Shown in pieces: positions 40,869 to 49,642 of a DNA stretch of 64,000 nucleotides (its first letter is position 1; the number at the start of each line of letters is the position of its first letter). Under the pieces are notes generated by a model that saw only the letters and a list, made by a program, of their open reading frames with translations, had not been told where the DNA came from and did no database searches. This stretch comes from Bailinhaonella thermotolerans (GTDB taxonomy: Bacteria; Actinomycetota; Actinomycetes; Streptosporangiales; Streptosporangiaceae): contig NZ_QZEY01000006.1 of the NCBI RefSeq assembly GCF_003594875.1, forward strand, positions 248,001-312,000. The letters run 5' to 3'. The position numbers and the translations under genes are program-made.

Positions 40869-41518
40869 AGTGGTTGTCGATCTTCGGCCCGCTGACCGCC
40901 CTGGCGGCGTTCGCCTACCCGCACTTCTCCCCCCACCTCTTCGCCCCGGCCCCGGTCGCGCTGCCCCTCCTCGGAGCCCTGGCCCTGGCCGCCGGGTGCC
41001 TGGCGCTGGCCTACGTCCTCGCCGAGCACGAGCCCGCCCGCGCCGCCGTCCCCCGCGTCTTCCTGGTGGCGACCGCCGCCGGCCTGATCGTCGCGGCGAT
41101 CCTCCCCGACGGTGAGACCCACCGCTGGGCCACCGCCGTCGCCCTGGCCGCCCCGCCCATCGCCACCCACCTCCTGGCCCGCCGCCGCACGCCCGGCCAC
41201 CAGGCCCTCCACGCCCTGACCGCCGCCTCGGCCCTCGCCCTCACCGCCTACCTCGTCACCCACCCGGCCAGCCCCCTCGCTCCCCTGCTCGGCGGCGTCC
41301 ACCCGCTCATCGAGACCTACCTCCCCCTGACCCAGATCCTCCTCGTCACCGCCATGACCCTCACCACCCTCGCCGCCACGGCCCCCGCCCAGCCCCAGAC
41401 CCCCGGCGTCCCCGCCCACACCCTCCCGGCCCCCGCCCGCCCCGTCATCGCGCAATCCACCCCCCGCCCCGTCATCGCCCAGTCCGCCTCCCGCCCCACC
41501 GCCCCGCGCATGTCCTGA
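40865..41518 (+). CDS. Polytopic membrane protein coupled to dedA
   Basis: 217 residues starting in an ATGA overlap. Six or so hydrophobic helices (starting FGPLTALAAFAYPHFSPHLF, LLGALALAAGCLALAYVLAE) and a proline-rich tail with a duplicated RPVIAQS motif (PARPVIAQSTPRPVIAQSAS). It is made with DedA and probably acts in the same membrane process, perhaps lipid or carrier handling. No family recognised. Confidence 0.75.
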   Translation: MKWLSIFGPLTALAAFAYPHFSPHLFAPAPVALPLLGALALAAGCLALAYVLAEHEPARAAVPRVFLVATAAGLIVAAILPDGETHRWATAVALAAPPIATHLLARRRTPGHQALHALTAASALALTAYLVTHPASPLAPLLGGVHPLIETYLPLTQILLVTAMTLTTLAATAPAQPQTPGVPAHTLPAPARPVIAQSTPRPVIAQSASRPTAPRMS

Positions 41519-41613
41519 CCAGCACCGGGGATCCGCCGGCCCGCACGACCAGCGCCGCCCGCCCACTCGACCTCAAGACCGGCCCGCCTCCACCGCCCGT
41601 CGCATGGGCCGAC

Positions 41614-41814
41614 GCTGTCGTTTCTCCGGTTCGTACGGCGGGCGCCGCCCCCCGGCCACCAGAGCTTCAAGAGCCGCCCACCCCACCCCCCATGCATCTG
41701 TCGGCGGCTGTCGTCTCCCCCGTTCGTACGGCGGGCGCCGCCCCCGGCCACCAGAGCTTCCAGAGCCGCCCGCCCCACCCCTCGCCTGTGTCGGCGGCTG
41801 CCGCATCTCCCGTT
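41614..41814 (+). repeat. 90-bp tandem repeat in a gene-free gap
   Basis: Units starting GCTGTCGT at 41614 (93 bp) and 41707 (90 bp), with a partial third at 41797. Shared blocks: CGTTCGTACGGCGGGCGCCG, CGGCCACCAGAGCTTC and GTGTCGGCGGC-like ends. Non-coding on both strands. The partial unit merges into the inverted-repeat element that begins at 41815. Confidence 0.88.
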
Positions 41815-42240
41815 CGTACGGCTGGCGCCGCCGCCGACCTTGATCCCTCCGGGCGGAGCGGCCCCTCCCCTCCCCCAACCTCGACAGCACGCACCCTCGG
41901 GGCGCTACGCCCACTGACACAACGGGCCCACCCTGAGCTCTCCGCCCGGTGCTCTGGCCCGCTTCGCCCCCCTTCGAGCCGTCCCTTGAACCGTTCAGTG
42001 GGCGGCACGTTCCTCGCCTTCGCCGGGTCTCGTCGCACAGCCCGTCCTGCTCGCTCGCGGATGTGGGAGGCGTGCGGGGACGGCAAGGGGGCGAGGCGGT
42101 CCGTATGTCTGGGCGGAGGGGCGGGTGGGGCGTTGTGGCAGGGGAGGGTGCGCCCCGAGGGTGCGTGAGGGCGGGGGTTGGGGAACGGTGGGGCGTCTCC
42201 TGGTGGATGGTCCAAGGTCGGGGGCGGCGCCAGCCGTACG
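41815..42240. repeat. Inverted-repeat element (~115-bp imperfect arms)
   Basis: The left arm starts CGTACGGCTGGCGCCGCC (41815) and contains CACGCACCCTCGGGGCGC (41888-41905); the right arm carries the complements GCGCCCCGAGGGTGCGTG (42150-42167) and GGCGGCGCCAGCCGTACG (42223-42240) in mirrored order. The outer ~30 bases are the same core as the repeats at 9005 and 12878. The middle, about 190 bases, has no credible gene. The rest of the 41519-42376 gap holds the tandem repeat to the left and a CCGCCCGCGC repeat to the right. Confidence 0.75.
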
Positions 42241-42376
42241 GCCCGGCGACGTCCATCGCACCGCCCGCGCGGCCGGGGACATCCATCGCACCGCCCGCGC
42301 GCTCGGGGACATCCGCCGTGTCGGCCCCTCGGCCGAAGGGGTCTGCCACGCCCGCCCGCGCGGCCGGGAACACGAT

Positions 42377-43309
42377 CTAGGAGATGGCGGTGCGTGTGGT
42401 GAGGTCGATCCGGGTTCGGGTGCCGGAGGGGGAGAGGCAGAGGACGTGGTCGCCGGGGTTGAGGCGGGGGTCGGTGCGGTAGCGGGCGGCCAGGGTCTCC
42501 TCGGCCTGGTCGTCGCCCTCGTCGGCGGACAGGAGGAGGGCGGCTATCTCGTCGGTCAGGTGGAGGTCGGCCAGGGCGTCTTCCGGGAGGGCGCCCTCAG
42601 GGGAGGCGTCCCCGGGAGTGCCGTCTTCGCCCCAGGTGTCCCAGAGGAGGAGTTCGTCGCGGCGGCGGTGGGCGAGTTCCAGCAGGACGTAGTGGCCGAT
42701 GAAGCGGGGGCCGGTGTACGGGGAGCCGGGGGCCACGCCGTACACGCCCGGGTCGATCTCGCCGCGGCGGTACGCGGTCCAGGCCCCGGCGGCGGTGGTG
42801 AAGGCGGCCTTGGTCAGGGGGCCCTTCTGGCGGGGGATGTCCAGGGGGTCGAAGGGCCAGGGCGCCGCGGGGTCGAGCTGGGCGTCGGCCAGGGCCCAGC
42901 GGTCACCGGTCCAGTACTCCGCGACCACGTGGTCGTAGACGAACCCGGCGCTCATGTAAGGGGCGAAGCCGATGCGGCTGCGCGCCGGCACGCCGCGCTG
43001 GCGGAGGGCCGCGACCGTGAGCAGCGTGTAGTCACGGCAGCAGCCGGCCACGCGGTCCGCCAGGGGACGGGGCTCGGCCAGGGGGACGCCGAAGCGGCTC
43101 TGGTCGGTGTCGAGGATCCGCTCGACCCAGCGGTTGTCGATCTCGGCCAGGCGCTCGGCGGTGAAGGTGAGCCCCGACCCCGTGTAGTGCACGATCACGT
43201 TGCGGACGACCTCGGTCAGCTCGGGCAGGGTGTCCGGCAGCGCGTCCAGCAGCCGGGCGTGCGGACCGGGGTCGGTGTACGGCGAGTGCGCGGCGTAGTC
43301 CAGGCTCAT
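42377..43309 (-). CDS. Transglutaminase-like protein
   Basis: 310 residues. The papain-like triad of the transglutaminase core is visible: Cys in VAGCCRDYTLL (near residue 90), His in VYDHVVAEYW (near 127) and Asp in WALADAQLD (near 140). Around it are RSRIGFAPYMSAGF and a C-terminal helical domain. Bacterial members are usually cysteine proteases or amide hydrolases rather than crosslinkers. No signal peptide, so cytoplasmic. ATG 43309 is used because GGGAG is about nine bases before it; GTG 43318 abuts the ribosome site. Confidence 0.85.
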   Translation of the reverse strand: MSLDYAAHSPYTDPGPHARLLDALPDTLPELTEVVRNVIVHYTGSGLTFTAERLAEIDNRWVERILDTDQSRFGVPLAEPRPLADRVAGCCRDYTLLTVAALRQRGVPARSRIGFAPYMSAGFVYDHVVAEYWTGDRWALADAQLDPAAPWPFDPLDIPRQKGPLTKAAFTTAAGAWTAYRRGEIDPGVYGVAPGSPYTGPRFIGHYVLLELAHRRRDELLLWDTWGEDGTPGDASPEGALPEDALADLHLTDEIAALLLSADEGDDQAEETLAARYRTDPRLNPGDHVLCLSPSGTRTRIDLTTRTAIS

Positions 43310-43642
43310 GCGGATCACTCTCCCGGCGTGTCGCCCGGAAGTTCAACCGGGCGGATCCCGGAATTTCAGACCCCTGCGGCCCTCACCACGGGCCGCGCTC
43401 CCGCCCCCTCCGGGCCCGCGCTCGCATCCCCTCCAGCCCACCAGCACCCGGGCCCGCGTCACAACCCCCTCCAGGCCCGCGCAGCCCACGTCACAGCCTC
43501 CTGGCCGCGCAGCCCACGTCACAACCCCCTCCGGACCCCGCCCCGCCCGCGCCTCACAGCCTCCGGGCCCCGCCCCGCCCGTGCCTCACAGCCTCCGGGC
43601 CCGCGCAGCCCACGTCACAGCCTCCGGGCCCCGCAGCCGCGC
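43310..43642. repeat. Intergenic gap filled with CAGCCTCCGGGCC repeats
   Basis: About 330 bases between the transglutaminase start and the AraC stop. From about 43450 onward it is imperfect direct repeats built from GCAGCCCACGTCACAGCC and TCCGGGCCCCG, at least five copies of CACAGCC/CACAACC units. Non-coding. The beginning (43310-43370) should carry the promoter of the transglutaminase-like gene. Confidence 0.8.
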
Positions 43643-44524
43643 TCACAGCCCCTCCGGGCCCCGCAGCCCGCGCTCCCGGAAGACCGTGGGCGAGATGCCG
43701 ACGCGGCGCGTGAAGACGCGGGTGAAGTACGCCGGATCGGGATACCCCACCCGCCGCGCGATCGCCGCCACCCCCAGGTCCGTGCCCGTGAGCAGCTCCT
43801 TCGCCCGCGTCAGCCGGATCGACAGGATGTAGTCCTTCGGGCTGCACCCGGCGTTGCGCCGTACGCTCTCGCGCAGCTCGGCCACGCTCATGCGCAGGCG
43901 GCGGGCGTGCTCGGTGACGGTCAGCGGCAGGAACGCGTTGCGGGCGAGGTTCGCCAGCACCGGATGGCCCTCCGGGTCGTGGTCCGCGCGGGCGTGACGC
44001 AGCGTGACGAGCAGCTCGTGCACCGCCGCCGACGTCTCGACCTCCACGTGCGGCCCGCCGCGCCGGCAGATCGCGGCCATCTTGCGCACCACGTGCTCGG
44101 CCGCCTCCGCCGACGACAGCGGCACCACGGGGTTCTCGCGGTCGATGAACCCCAGTTCCTCGTACGCCCCGGCGGCGGGGCCCGTGAAGTCCACGAAGCA
44201 CTCCGACCAGCCCGGCTCGTACGGCCCGTAGTGGTGCTCCACCCCGGGGATCAGCCACAGCAGGGCCGGCGCTCGCACGTCCACCGGCGGCCGCCCGCCC
44301 CAGGAGAACCACCCCTCGCCGGAGAGCACGACGACGGCGACGTGGTTGGCCAGCACCCGGGGGCCGACGGCCGGGATGCGCCCGCGCTGCGTGCCGACGC
44401 CCAGGCACGCCAGGCCGAGACGGCGATGCGCGGGGCTGGGCGTGAGGTAGCGCCACCAGTGCTCCCAGTGCTCCCGGCCCTCGGTCCACTCGACCGGGCC
44501 CACTGGACGCCTCGATCCCTGCAC
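43643..44524 (-). CDS. AraC family transcriptional regulator
   Basis: About 293 residues from GTG 44524, which has GGAGGG upstream; an in-frame ATG at 44584 is possible but poorly placed. N-terminal cupin-type sensor domain (VLSGEGWFSWGGRPP, LLWLIPGVEHHYGPY) and C-terminal paired helix-turn-helices (MSVAELRESVRRNAGCSPKD, LGVAAIARRVGYPDPAYFTR, VFTRRVGISPTVFRERG). It resembles regulators of sugar utilisation. It is divergent from the GH101-type glycosidase, sharing a 130-bp gap, so it probably controls that gene in response to a released sugar. Confidence 0.9.
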   Translation of the reverse strand: MQGSRRPVGPVEWTEGREHWEHWWRYLTPSPAHRRLGLACLGVGTQRGRIPAVGPRVLANHVAVVVLSGEGWFSWGGRPPVDVRAPALLWLIPGVEHHYGPYEPGWSECFVDFTGPAAGAYEELGFIDRENPVVPLSSAEAAEHVVRKMAAICRRGGPHVEVETSAAVHELLVTLRHARADHDPEGHPVLANLARNAFLPLTVTEHARRLRMSVAELRESVRRNAGCSPKDYILSIRLTRAKELLTGTDLGVAAIARRVGYPDPAYFTRVFTRRVGISPTVFRERGLRGPEGL

Positions 44525-44654
44525 TGGCCCTCCGTCCGGAACCCCGGTTTCCAAACGTCCAAGCACCCCCGCACGTTTGTCCATTATCAGGGGAAAGGCC
44601 CACTGTTATTCATGGGCGCGACGCTTGTTCCTCCCACCCCCAGGAGTCACCGCG

Positions 44655-47600
44655 ATGCGTCCCCTCCGCCCGCGGGCGGCCGCGCTGTGCGTCGCCCTCG
44701 CGGCGTCCGGCACGGTCGCCGCCGCACCGGCGGCGGCCTCGGCCGCCCCCCTCACCATCTCCTCCCCCGCCCTCTCGGTCCGCGTGGACGACGCCTTCCC
44801 CCGGGTCATCGACTACACGGACCGGGCGAGCGGCGCCGTCATGCACGGCAACGAGGACCCCGTCACCCGGATCCGGGTGAACGGCGCCGACCACACCCCC
44901 GCCGTCACCGCGACCGCCGCCACCGACCGCGTGGACTACACCCTGACCTTCTCCGGCGTCACGATCGGCGCCCGGCTCTCGGTCACCGGCTCCGTCGTCG
45001 AGTTCCGCGTCACCAAGATCACCGACACGCCCTCGCTGCGCGTCCGGAGCCTGGCCATCCCAGGCCACAACCTCGTCTCGGTCCGCAGCGACCAGCCCGG
45101 GGCCGCGCTGGCCACCGCCAGGATGCACACGGCGACCACCGGCACCGGCGACACGTTCACCCCGATCACCGCCGCCACCCCGGCCGACGCGAGCCCGGCC
45201 ACCGTGATGCTCGCCTTCGCCAGCACCTCCGCGCTCGCCGCCGCGATCGACTCCAACTCGGTGTACGACGCGCCGTCGGGCGGGACCGCCAAGGAGAACG
45301 GGCGCGTCGCCAAGCAGGTCGTCGCCAAGTCCTCCTACCGCCGCGCCGGGCTGTGGAGCGGCGACTGGCTGTACCGGGCCTCGGGAGCCGCCGACACCGA
45401 CACCGAGCCCCTGCCGTACGCCAGGGTCGCGATCACCCGGGACCGCACCGGCGACGGGGCCGTGAACTGGCAGGACGCGGCGGTCGCGCACCGGGACATC
45501 TGGACCCCGCCGAAGGGCTGGGAGCACACCGCCGACCGGGTGGTGCAGCGCATCCCGTTCAACTTCGCCTCGCAGGCCACCCACCCGTTCCTGCAGACGC
45601 TCGACGAGACCAAGCGGGTCGCGCTGGCCACCGACGGGCTCGGGCAGTTCGTGCTGCTCAAGGGGTACGGCTCGGAGGGGCACGACTCGGCGCATATGGA
45701 CTACGGGTACGTCGGGCCCAAGCAGGGCGGCGCGGCGGACCTGCGCACGCTCACCGAGAAGGGCGCCGCCTACAACGCCGACTTCGGGGTGCACGTGAAC
45801 GCCACCGAGGAGTACCCGGTGTCGCGCACGTTCGACCCGGCCAAGCACACCGGGACGCTCGGCTGGGACTGGCTGGACCAGTCGTACCACGTGGACACCC
45901 GCAAGGACGGGCAGTCCGGCGACCGCCTGGCCCGCCTCAACGCGCTCAAGGCCGCCGCCCCCGGCCTCGCCTTCCTCTACGTGGACGTCTGGTACGGCGA
46001 CGGCTACGTGTCCCGCAGGCTGGAGCGGGAGATCGGCGGCCTCGGCTGGCAGATCGCCACCGAGTTCCCCGACAAGCTGCTCGACCAGGCGCTGTGGACC
46101 CACTGGTCGGCGGACGTGAACTACGGCGGCAGCGACTACAAGGGCGTGAACTCCCAGCTCGCGCGCTTCGTGGCCAACCACGCCAAGGACGACTGGATCG
46201 TCCGGCACCCGCTGCTGGGCGGGGCCGAGCTGACGGCGTACGAGGGCTGGCAGGGCAAGAAGGACTTCACCGCGTTCCTGCGGACCACGTTCGCCGTGAA
46301 CCTGCCGACCAAGTACCTCCAGTCGTCCCCGATCATCCGCTGGACGGCCGACACGATCACGCTGGCCAACGGGGTCACGGCCACCGACGCCGGCGGCACC
46401 CGGAAGATCACCGAGGGCGGGCGCGAGGTGCTGCGCGGGAACGCCTACCTGCTGCCGCGCGGTGGCAAGCTCTACCACTGGAACGGCTCCGGCGGCTCGA
46501 CCACCTGGACCCTCCCGTCCGGGTGGACCTCCCCCAAGCTCTACCGGCTCACCGACACCGGCCGCGTGCACGTGTCCGACCTGACCGTCTCCGGCGGGCA
46601 GGTCACGATCAACGCGACCGCGAACACGCCGTACGTCGTCTACGACGGGGCGGCGCCGGCTGTGCCCGACCCGAGGTGGGGCGAGGGCACGCCGGTGAAG
46701 GACCCGGGCTTCTACGCGGGCGACCTGAGCCGGTGGACGGTCTCCGGCGGCGGCGCGTCGGTGGCGCGCAACGCCCTGGGCCAGAACGAGCTGCGCATCG
46801 CCGCGAACTCCGCCGCGACCGTGTCGCAGCAGCTCACCGGGCTCACCGCGGGCACGTACTCGGCGTCGGTGTGGGTGAGCACGGCCGCCGGGCGGCGCGC
46901 GACGCTCACGGTCACCCCCGCGGGCGGGAGCGCCGCCTCCGTCCACGCCGACTCCTCCCCGCTGACCAACCACGTCGGCGGCAGCGAGAAGAACGGCACG
47001 ACGATGCAGCGGATGAAGGTGCTGTTCGACGTCCCGTCCGGGCAGAGCACGGCGACGCTGGCGCTGTCGGCGGCCACCGGCTCGGGCACGGTGGTGTTCG
47101 ACGACGTGCGCGTGGTCCGCTCCGGCCGCACGCCGCAGGGGACGCACCTGCTGGTGGAGGACTTCGAGAACGTGGACGCGGGCTGGGGCCCGTTCGCGCA
47201 CGGCGGCGCGGGCGGCGGCGCGAACGACCCGCGCACCCACATCGCGCAGCGGCACGCGCCGTACACCCAGGCCGGGTGGAACGGCAAGCTCGTGGACGAC
47301 GTGATCGGCGGGGAGAACTCGCTGAAGTCGCACGAGGAACGCCAGGGCCTGGTCTACCGGACGCTCCCGCAGACGCTGCGGCTCACGGCCGGGCGGCAGT
47401 ACCGCGTGACGTTCTCCTACGAGGCCGGCCACGGCGACGAGTACGCCTTCGTGATCGGGTCGGGCACGGCGGAGACGACCGTGAACCTCGCCCAGGCGCG
47501 GACCCCCGCCACGTTCACCCGGACGTTCACGGCCGGGGCGGACGCGTGGATCGGGGTGCGCAAGCTGACGCCGGAGGGCTCGCGGAACGAGGCCGATCTG

Positions 47601-48086
47601 ATCCTGGACGACCTGGTGGTGGACGACCTGGGCGCGGGCGGCGGGCCCGGCCGCATCCCGCAGTCCGGCATCTCGGTCGAGTCGGTCAGCAGCCAGGACA
47701 CCGCCACGAACGGCGGCGCGGCCAACGTCCTGGACGGCGACCCCGCCACCCTGTGGCACACGGCCTGGTCGCAGGTGGACCCCGACACCCCCTACCCGCA
47801 TGAGCTGGTGCTCGACCTGGGCCGGTCGTACTCGGTGTCCTGCCTGCACTACCTCCCCCGCCAGTCGGGGGTGAACGGCCTGGTCGCGGGCTACGAGGTG
47901 TACGTCTCGGCGGACGGGGCCACGTGGGGCGCGGCGGCCAGGACCGGCACGTTCGCGGGCGGAACGGCGGAGCAGGACGCCTGCTTCACCGCCCGCCCCG
48001 GCCGCTACGTGAAGTTCCGGGCCGTGTCGGGCCAGAACTCCGGCCCCTGGGCGGCGGCCGCCGAACTCAACGTCACCGGGAGCTAA
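44655..48086 (+). CDS. Secreted endo-alpha-N-acetylgalactosaminidase-type glycosidase (GH101)
   Basis: 1143 residues; signal peptide (LCVALAASGTVAAAPAAASA). A beta-rich N-terminal domain leads to a TIM barrel with LGWDWLDQSYHVD, the likely nucleophile Asp in LYVDVWYGDGYV (near 444) and acid/base Glu in IATEFPDKLL (near 470), arranged as in pneumococcal GH101 enzymes that release the Gal-GalNAc core from mucin-type O-glycans. Carbohydrate-binding-like beta domains follow (about 670-800 and 830-990), and a discoidin/F5-8C domain ends the protein (VLDGDPATLWHTAW near 1035). Secreted; probably induced through the divergent AraC regulator. Confidence 0.85.
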   Translation: MRPLRPRAAALCVALAASGTVAAAPAAASAAPLTISSPALSVRVDDAFPRVIDYTDRASGAVMHGNEDPVTRIRVNGADHTPAVTATAATDRVDYTLTFSGVTIGARLSVTGSVVEFRVTKITDTPSLRVRSLAIPGHNLVSVRSDQPGAALATARMHTATTGTGDTFTPITAATPADASPATVMLAFASTSALAAAIDSNSVYDAPSGGTAKENGRVAKQVVAKSSYRRAGLWSGDWLYRASGAADTDTEPLPYARVAITRDRTGDGAVNWQDAAVAHRDIWTPPKGWEHTADRVVQRIPFNFASQATHPFLQTLDETKRVALATDGLGQFVLLKGYGSEGHDSAHMDYGYVGPKQGGAADLRTLTEKGAAYNADFGVHVNATEEYPVSRTFDPAKHTGTLGWDWLDQSYHVDTRKDGQSGDRLARLNALKAAAPGLAFLYVDVWYGDGYVSRRLEREIGGLGWQIATEFPDKLLDQALWTHWSADVNYGGSDYKGVNSQLARFVANHAKDDWIVRHPLLGGAELTAYEGWQGKKDFTAFLRTTFAVNLPTKYLQSSPIIRWTADTITLANGVTATDAGGTRKITEGGREVLRGNAYLLPRGGKLYHWNGSGGSTTWTLPSGWTSPKLYRLTDTGRVHVSDLTVSGGQVTINATANTPYVVYDGAAPAVPDPRWGEGTPVKDPGFYAGDLSRWTVSGGGASVARNALGQNELRIAANSAATVSQQLTGLTAGTYSASVWVSTAAGRRATLTVTPAGGSAASVHADSSPLTNHVGGSEKNGTTMQRMKVLFDVPSGQSTATLALSAATGSGTVVFDDVRVVRSGRTPQGTHLLVEDFENVDAGWGPFAHGGAGGGANDPRTHIAQRHAPYTQAGWNGKLVDDVIGGENSLKSHEERQGLVYRTLPQTLRLTAGRQYRVTFSYEAGHGDEYAFVIGSGTAETTVNLAQARTPATFTRTFTAGADAWIGVRKLTPEGSRNEADLILDDLVVDDLGAGGGPGRIPQSGISVESVSSQDTATNGGAANVLDGDPATLWHTAWSQVDPDTPYPHELVLDLGRSYSVSCLHYLPRQSGVNGLVAGYEVYVSADGATWGAAARTGTFAGGTAEQDACFTARPGRYVKFRAVSGQNSGPWAAAAELNVTGS

Positions 48087-48112
48087 CCGCCCTTTACAAA
48101 GTAGATCATAAT

Positions 48113-48142
48113 GGTCGCCCGCTTCCCAGGAGGCGGGCGACC
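48113..48142 (+). terminator. Terminator after the GH101 gene
   Basis: 10-bp stem GGTCGCCCGC/GCGGGCGACC with a 10-base loop, 27 bases past the stop. The preceding CTTTACAAAGTAGATCATAA is unusually AT-rich. It also separates the convergent P450 gene. Confidence 0.8.
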
Positions 48143-48178
48143 TCGCCGTACGGCTCCCGCACGCGAGATCCGGGGAGG

Positions 48179-49642
48179 TCAGCGGGGGCGGATGGTCATG
48201 GGCATGCCGTCGCGGGGTCGCAGGGACAGCAGGGCCCTGGGCTCCGCCGGGCGGGCGGGGGTGAGGGTGTAGCGCTGGAGGATCATCGCGACGGCGACGC
48301 GGATCTCCAGGGTGGCCAGATGCGAGCCGATGCAGCGGCGGACCCCGCCGCCGAAGGGGAAATAGGTGTATCTGGACGGGCCGGGGCGGGACGGGTCGAA
48401 CCGGTCGGGGTCGAAGCGCTCGGGATCCTCCCAGGAGTCCGGGTCGTGGTGGGCGACGTAGGGGAGCATGAACACCGACGTGCCCTTGGGAATGAGGTGA
48501 CCGCCGAGGTCCACGTCGCGCACCGCGCCCCGGGGGAACAGCGGGATCGGCGGGTGGAGCCGCAGGGACTCGTCCACCACCTGGCGGAGGTAGGGCATCT
48601 TCGCCAGGTCGTCGGCGGTGGGCGCGCGGCCCGCGAGCACGTCGTCGATCTCCGCGACCAGCCGCCGCCGCACCCGCGGGTGGGTGGCCACGGCGTAGAG
48701 CGCCCAGGCCAGCCCGCACCCGGTCGTCTCGTGCCCGGCGAGGAAGTGCGTCTTCAGCTCGTCCCGCACCTGCTCCCGCGTCCACGGCCGCCCCGTCGCC
48801 GGGTCCACGGCGTCCAGCAGCGCCGCCGCCAGCACCTGCCCCTCCTCAGGCCCGCCCGCGCGGCCCGCGCCGGCCTCCGCGACCCCGCCCGCGCGGTCCG
48901 CGCCCGCCCCTCCGTCCCGGCCCGGGACGGGCACGCTCGGCCCGTCGCCGGGCCCATCGCCGGGCCCGTCGGCCGTGCGGCCGGTGACGGGGCAGCGGGA
49001 CGCGGAGTGCGCGTCGATCACCTCGTCCATGGCGGCGTCGATGACCCGCCGGCTCCAGCGCACGCGCCGGGGATAGGGGGCGGGGAACCAGGACGGGAGG
49101 AGCTGGCCGGGCGCGCCGGGGATCATGGCGGGGGCGGCGAAGGCCACCGCCGGGACCAGGTCGCCCGCGCGGGGACGCGGGTCCGCGCCGAGGATGACGC
49201 GCCCGACGACGCCCATGGCCAGGCGCATCATCTCCGGGACGATGTCCACGGGGCCGCCGCCCGCGGCCGGGCCCGCCCAGCGGCGGCGCAGGTCCTCGAC
49301 GCACTCGGCGATCAGCGGGACGGACTCGTGCAGGACGCCGTGCCGGAAGAACGGCTGCGCGACGGCGCGCCGCATGCGCCAGGCCTCGCCGTCGGCGGTG
49401 AGGAGCCCCTCGCCGAAGAACAGCCGGAAGCGGTCGTAGAAGACCCCGCGCGTGAAGTTCTCGCCGTTGTCCTTGAGGACCCGGCGCACCAGGTCGGGCT
49501 CGGTGACCTGGTGGACCCGGTAGGGGCCGACGCGGTAGCGGACCACGCCGCCGTAGGTCCGGCGCAGCTCCATGAGCAGGCCGGCCTGGTCCTCGCGGAA
49601 GCGGCGGACCGGCACCCCGCCGCGCGGTCCCGGGGCGCGCAT
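48179..49642 (-). CDS. Cytochrome P450
   Basis: 487 residues. I-helix oxygen-binding motif LAGHETTGCGLAWAL (near 310), ExxR in DESLRLHPPIP (near 355), and haem loop FPFGGGVRRCIGSHLA with the Cys ligand (near 436). A Gly/Ala/Pro-rich insert (about 220-265, DGPGDGPGDGPS) interrupts the region before helix I. The sequence is of the CYP102/CYP4-like long class rather than the short actinomycete CYP105 type. Its ATG overlaps the TGA of the FAD oxidase (TGATG), so the two are cotranslated and likely act on one substrate, perhaps the hybrid peptide-polyketide made by the neighbouring operon. Confidence 0.93.
   Translation of the reverse strand: MRAPGPRGGVPVRRFREDQAGLLMELRRTYGGVVRYRVGPYRVHQVTEPDLVRRVLKDNGENFTRGVFYDRFRLFFGEGLLTADGEAWRMRRAVAQPFFRHGVLHESVPLIAECVEDLRRRWAGPAAGGGPVDIVPEMMRLAMGVVGRVILGADPRPRAGDLVPAVAFAAPAMIPGAPGQLLPSWFPAPYPRRVRWSRRVIDAAMDEVIDAHSASRCPVTGRTADGPGDGPGDGPSVPVPGRDGGAGADRAGGVAEAGAGRAGGPEEGQVLAAALLDAVDPATGRPWTREQVRDELKTHFLAGHETTGCGLAWALYAVATHPRVRRRLVAEIDDVLAGRAPTADDLAKMPYLRQVVDESLRLHPPIPLFPRGAVRDVDLGGHLIPKGTSVFMLPYVAHHDPDSWEDPERFDPDRFDPSRPGPSRYTYFPFGGGVRRCIGSHLATLEIRVAVAMILQRYTLTPARPAEPRALLSLRPRDGMPMTIRPR

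Noticed and set aside
41573-42373. Minus-strand 266-codon frame with repeated RRPPYERGRRQPP peptides
   Set aside because: The peptide repeats simply translate the 90-bp non-coding repeats; no ribosome site.
43450-43660. CAGCCTCCGGGCC repeats considered as CRISPR
   Set aside because: Units are contiguous and degenerate without unique spacers; simple tandem decay.
42125-47803. Plus-strand open frame of about 1,900 codons
   Set aside because: It overlaps the transglutaminase, AraC and GH101 genes out of frame, is Arg/Gly-rich, and has no ribosome site; it exists only because GC-rich DNA lacks stop codons.
44610-48785. Minus-strand frame of about 1,390 codons
   Set aside because: Antisense shadow of the GH101 gene, low complexity, no domain.
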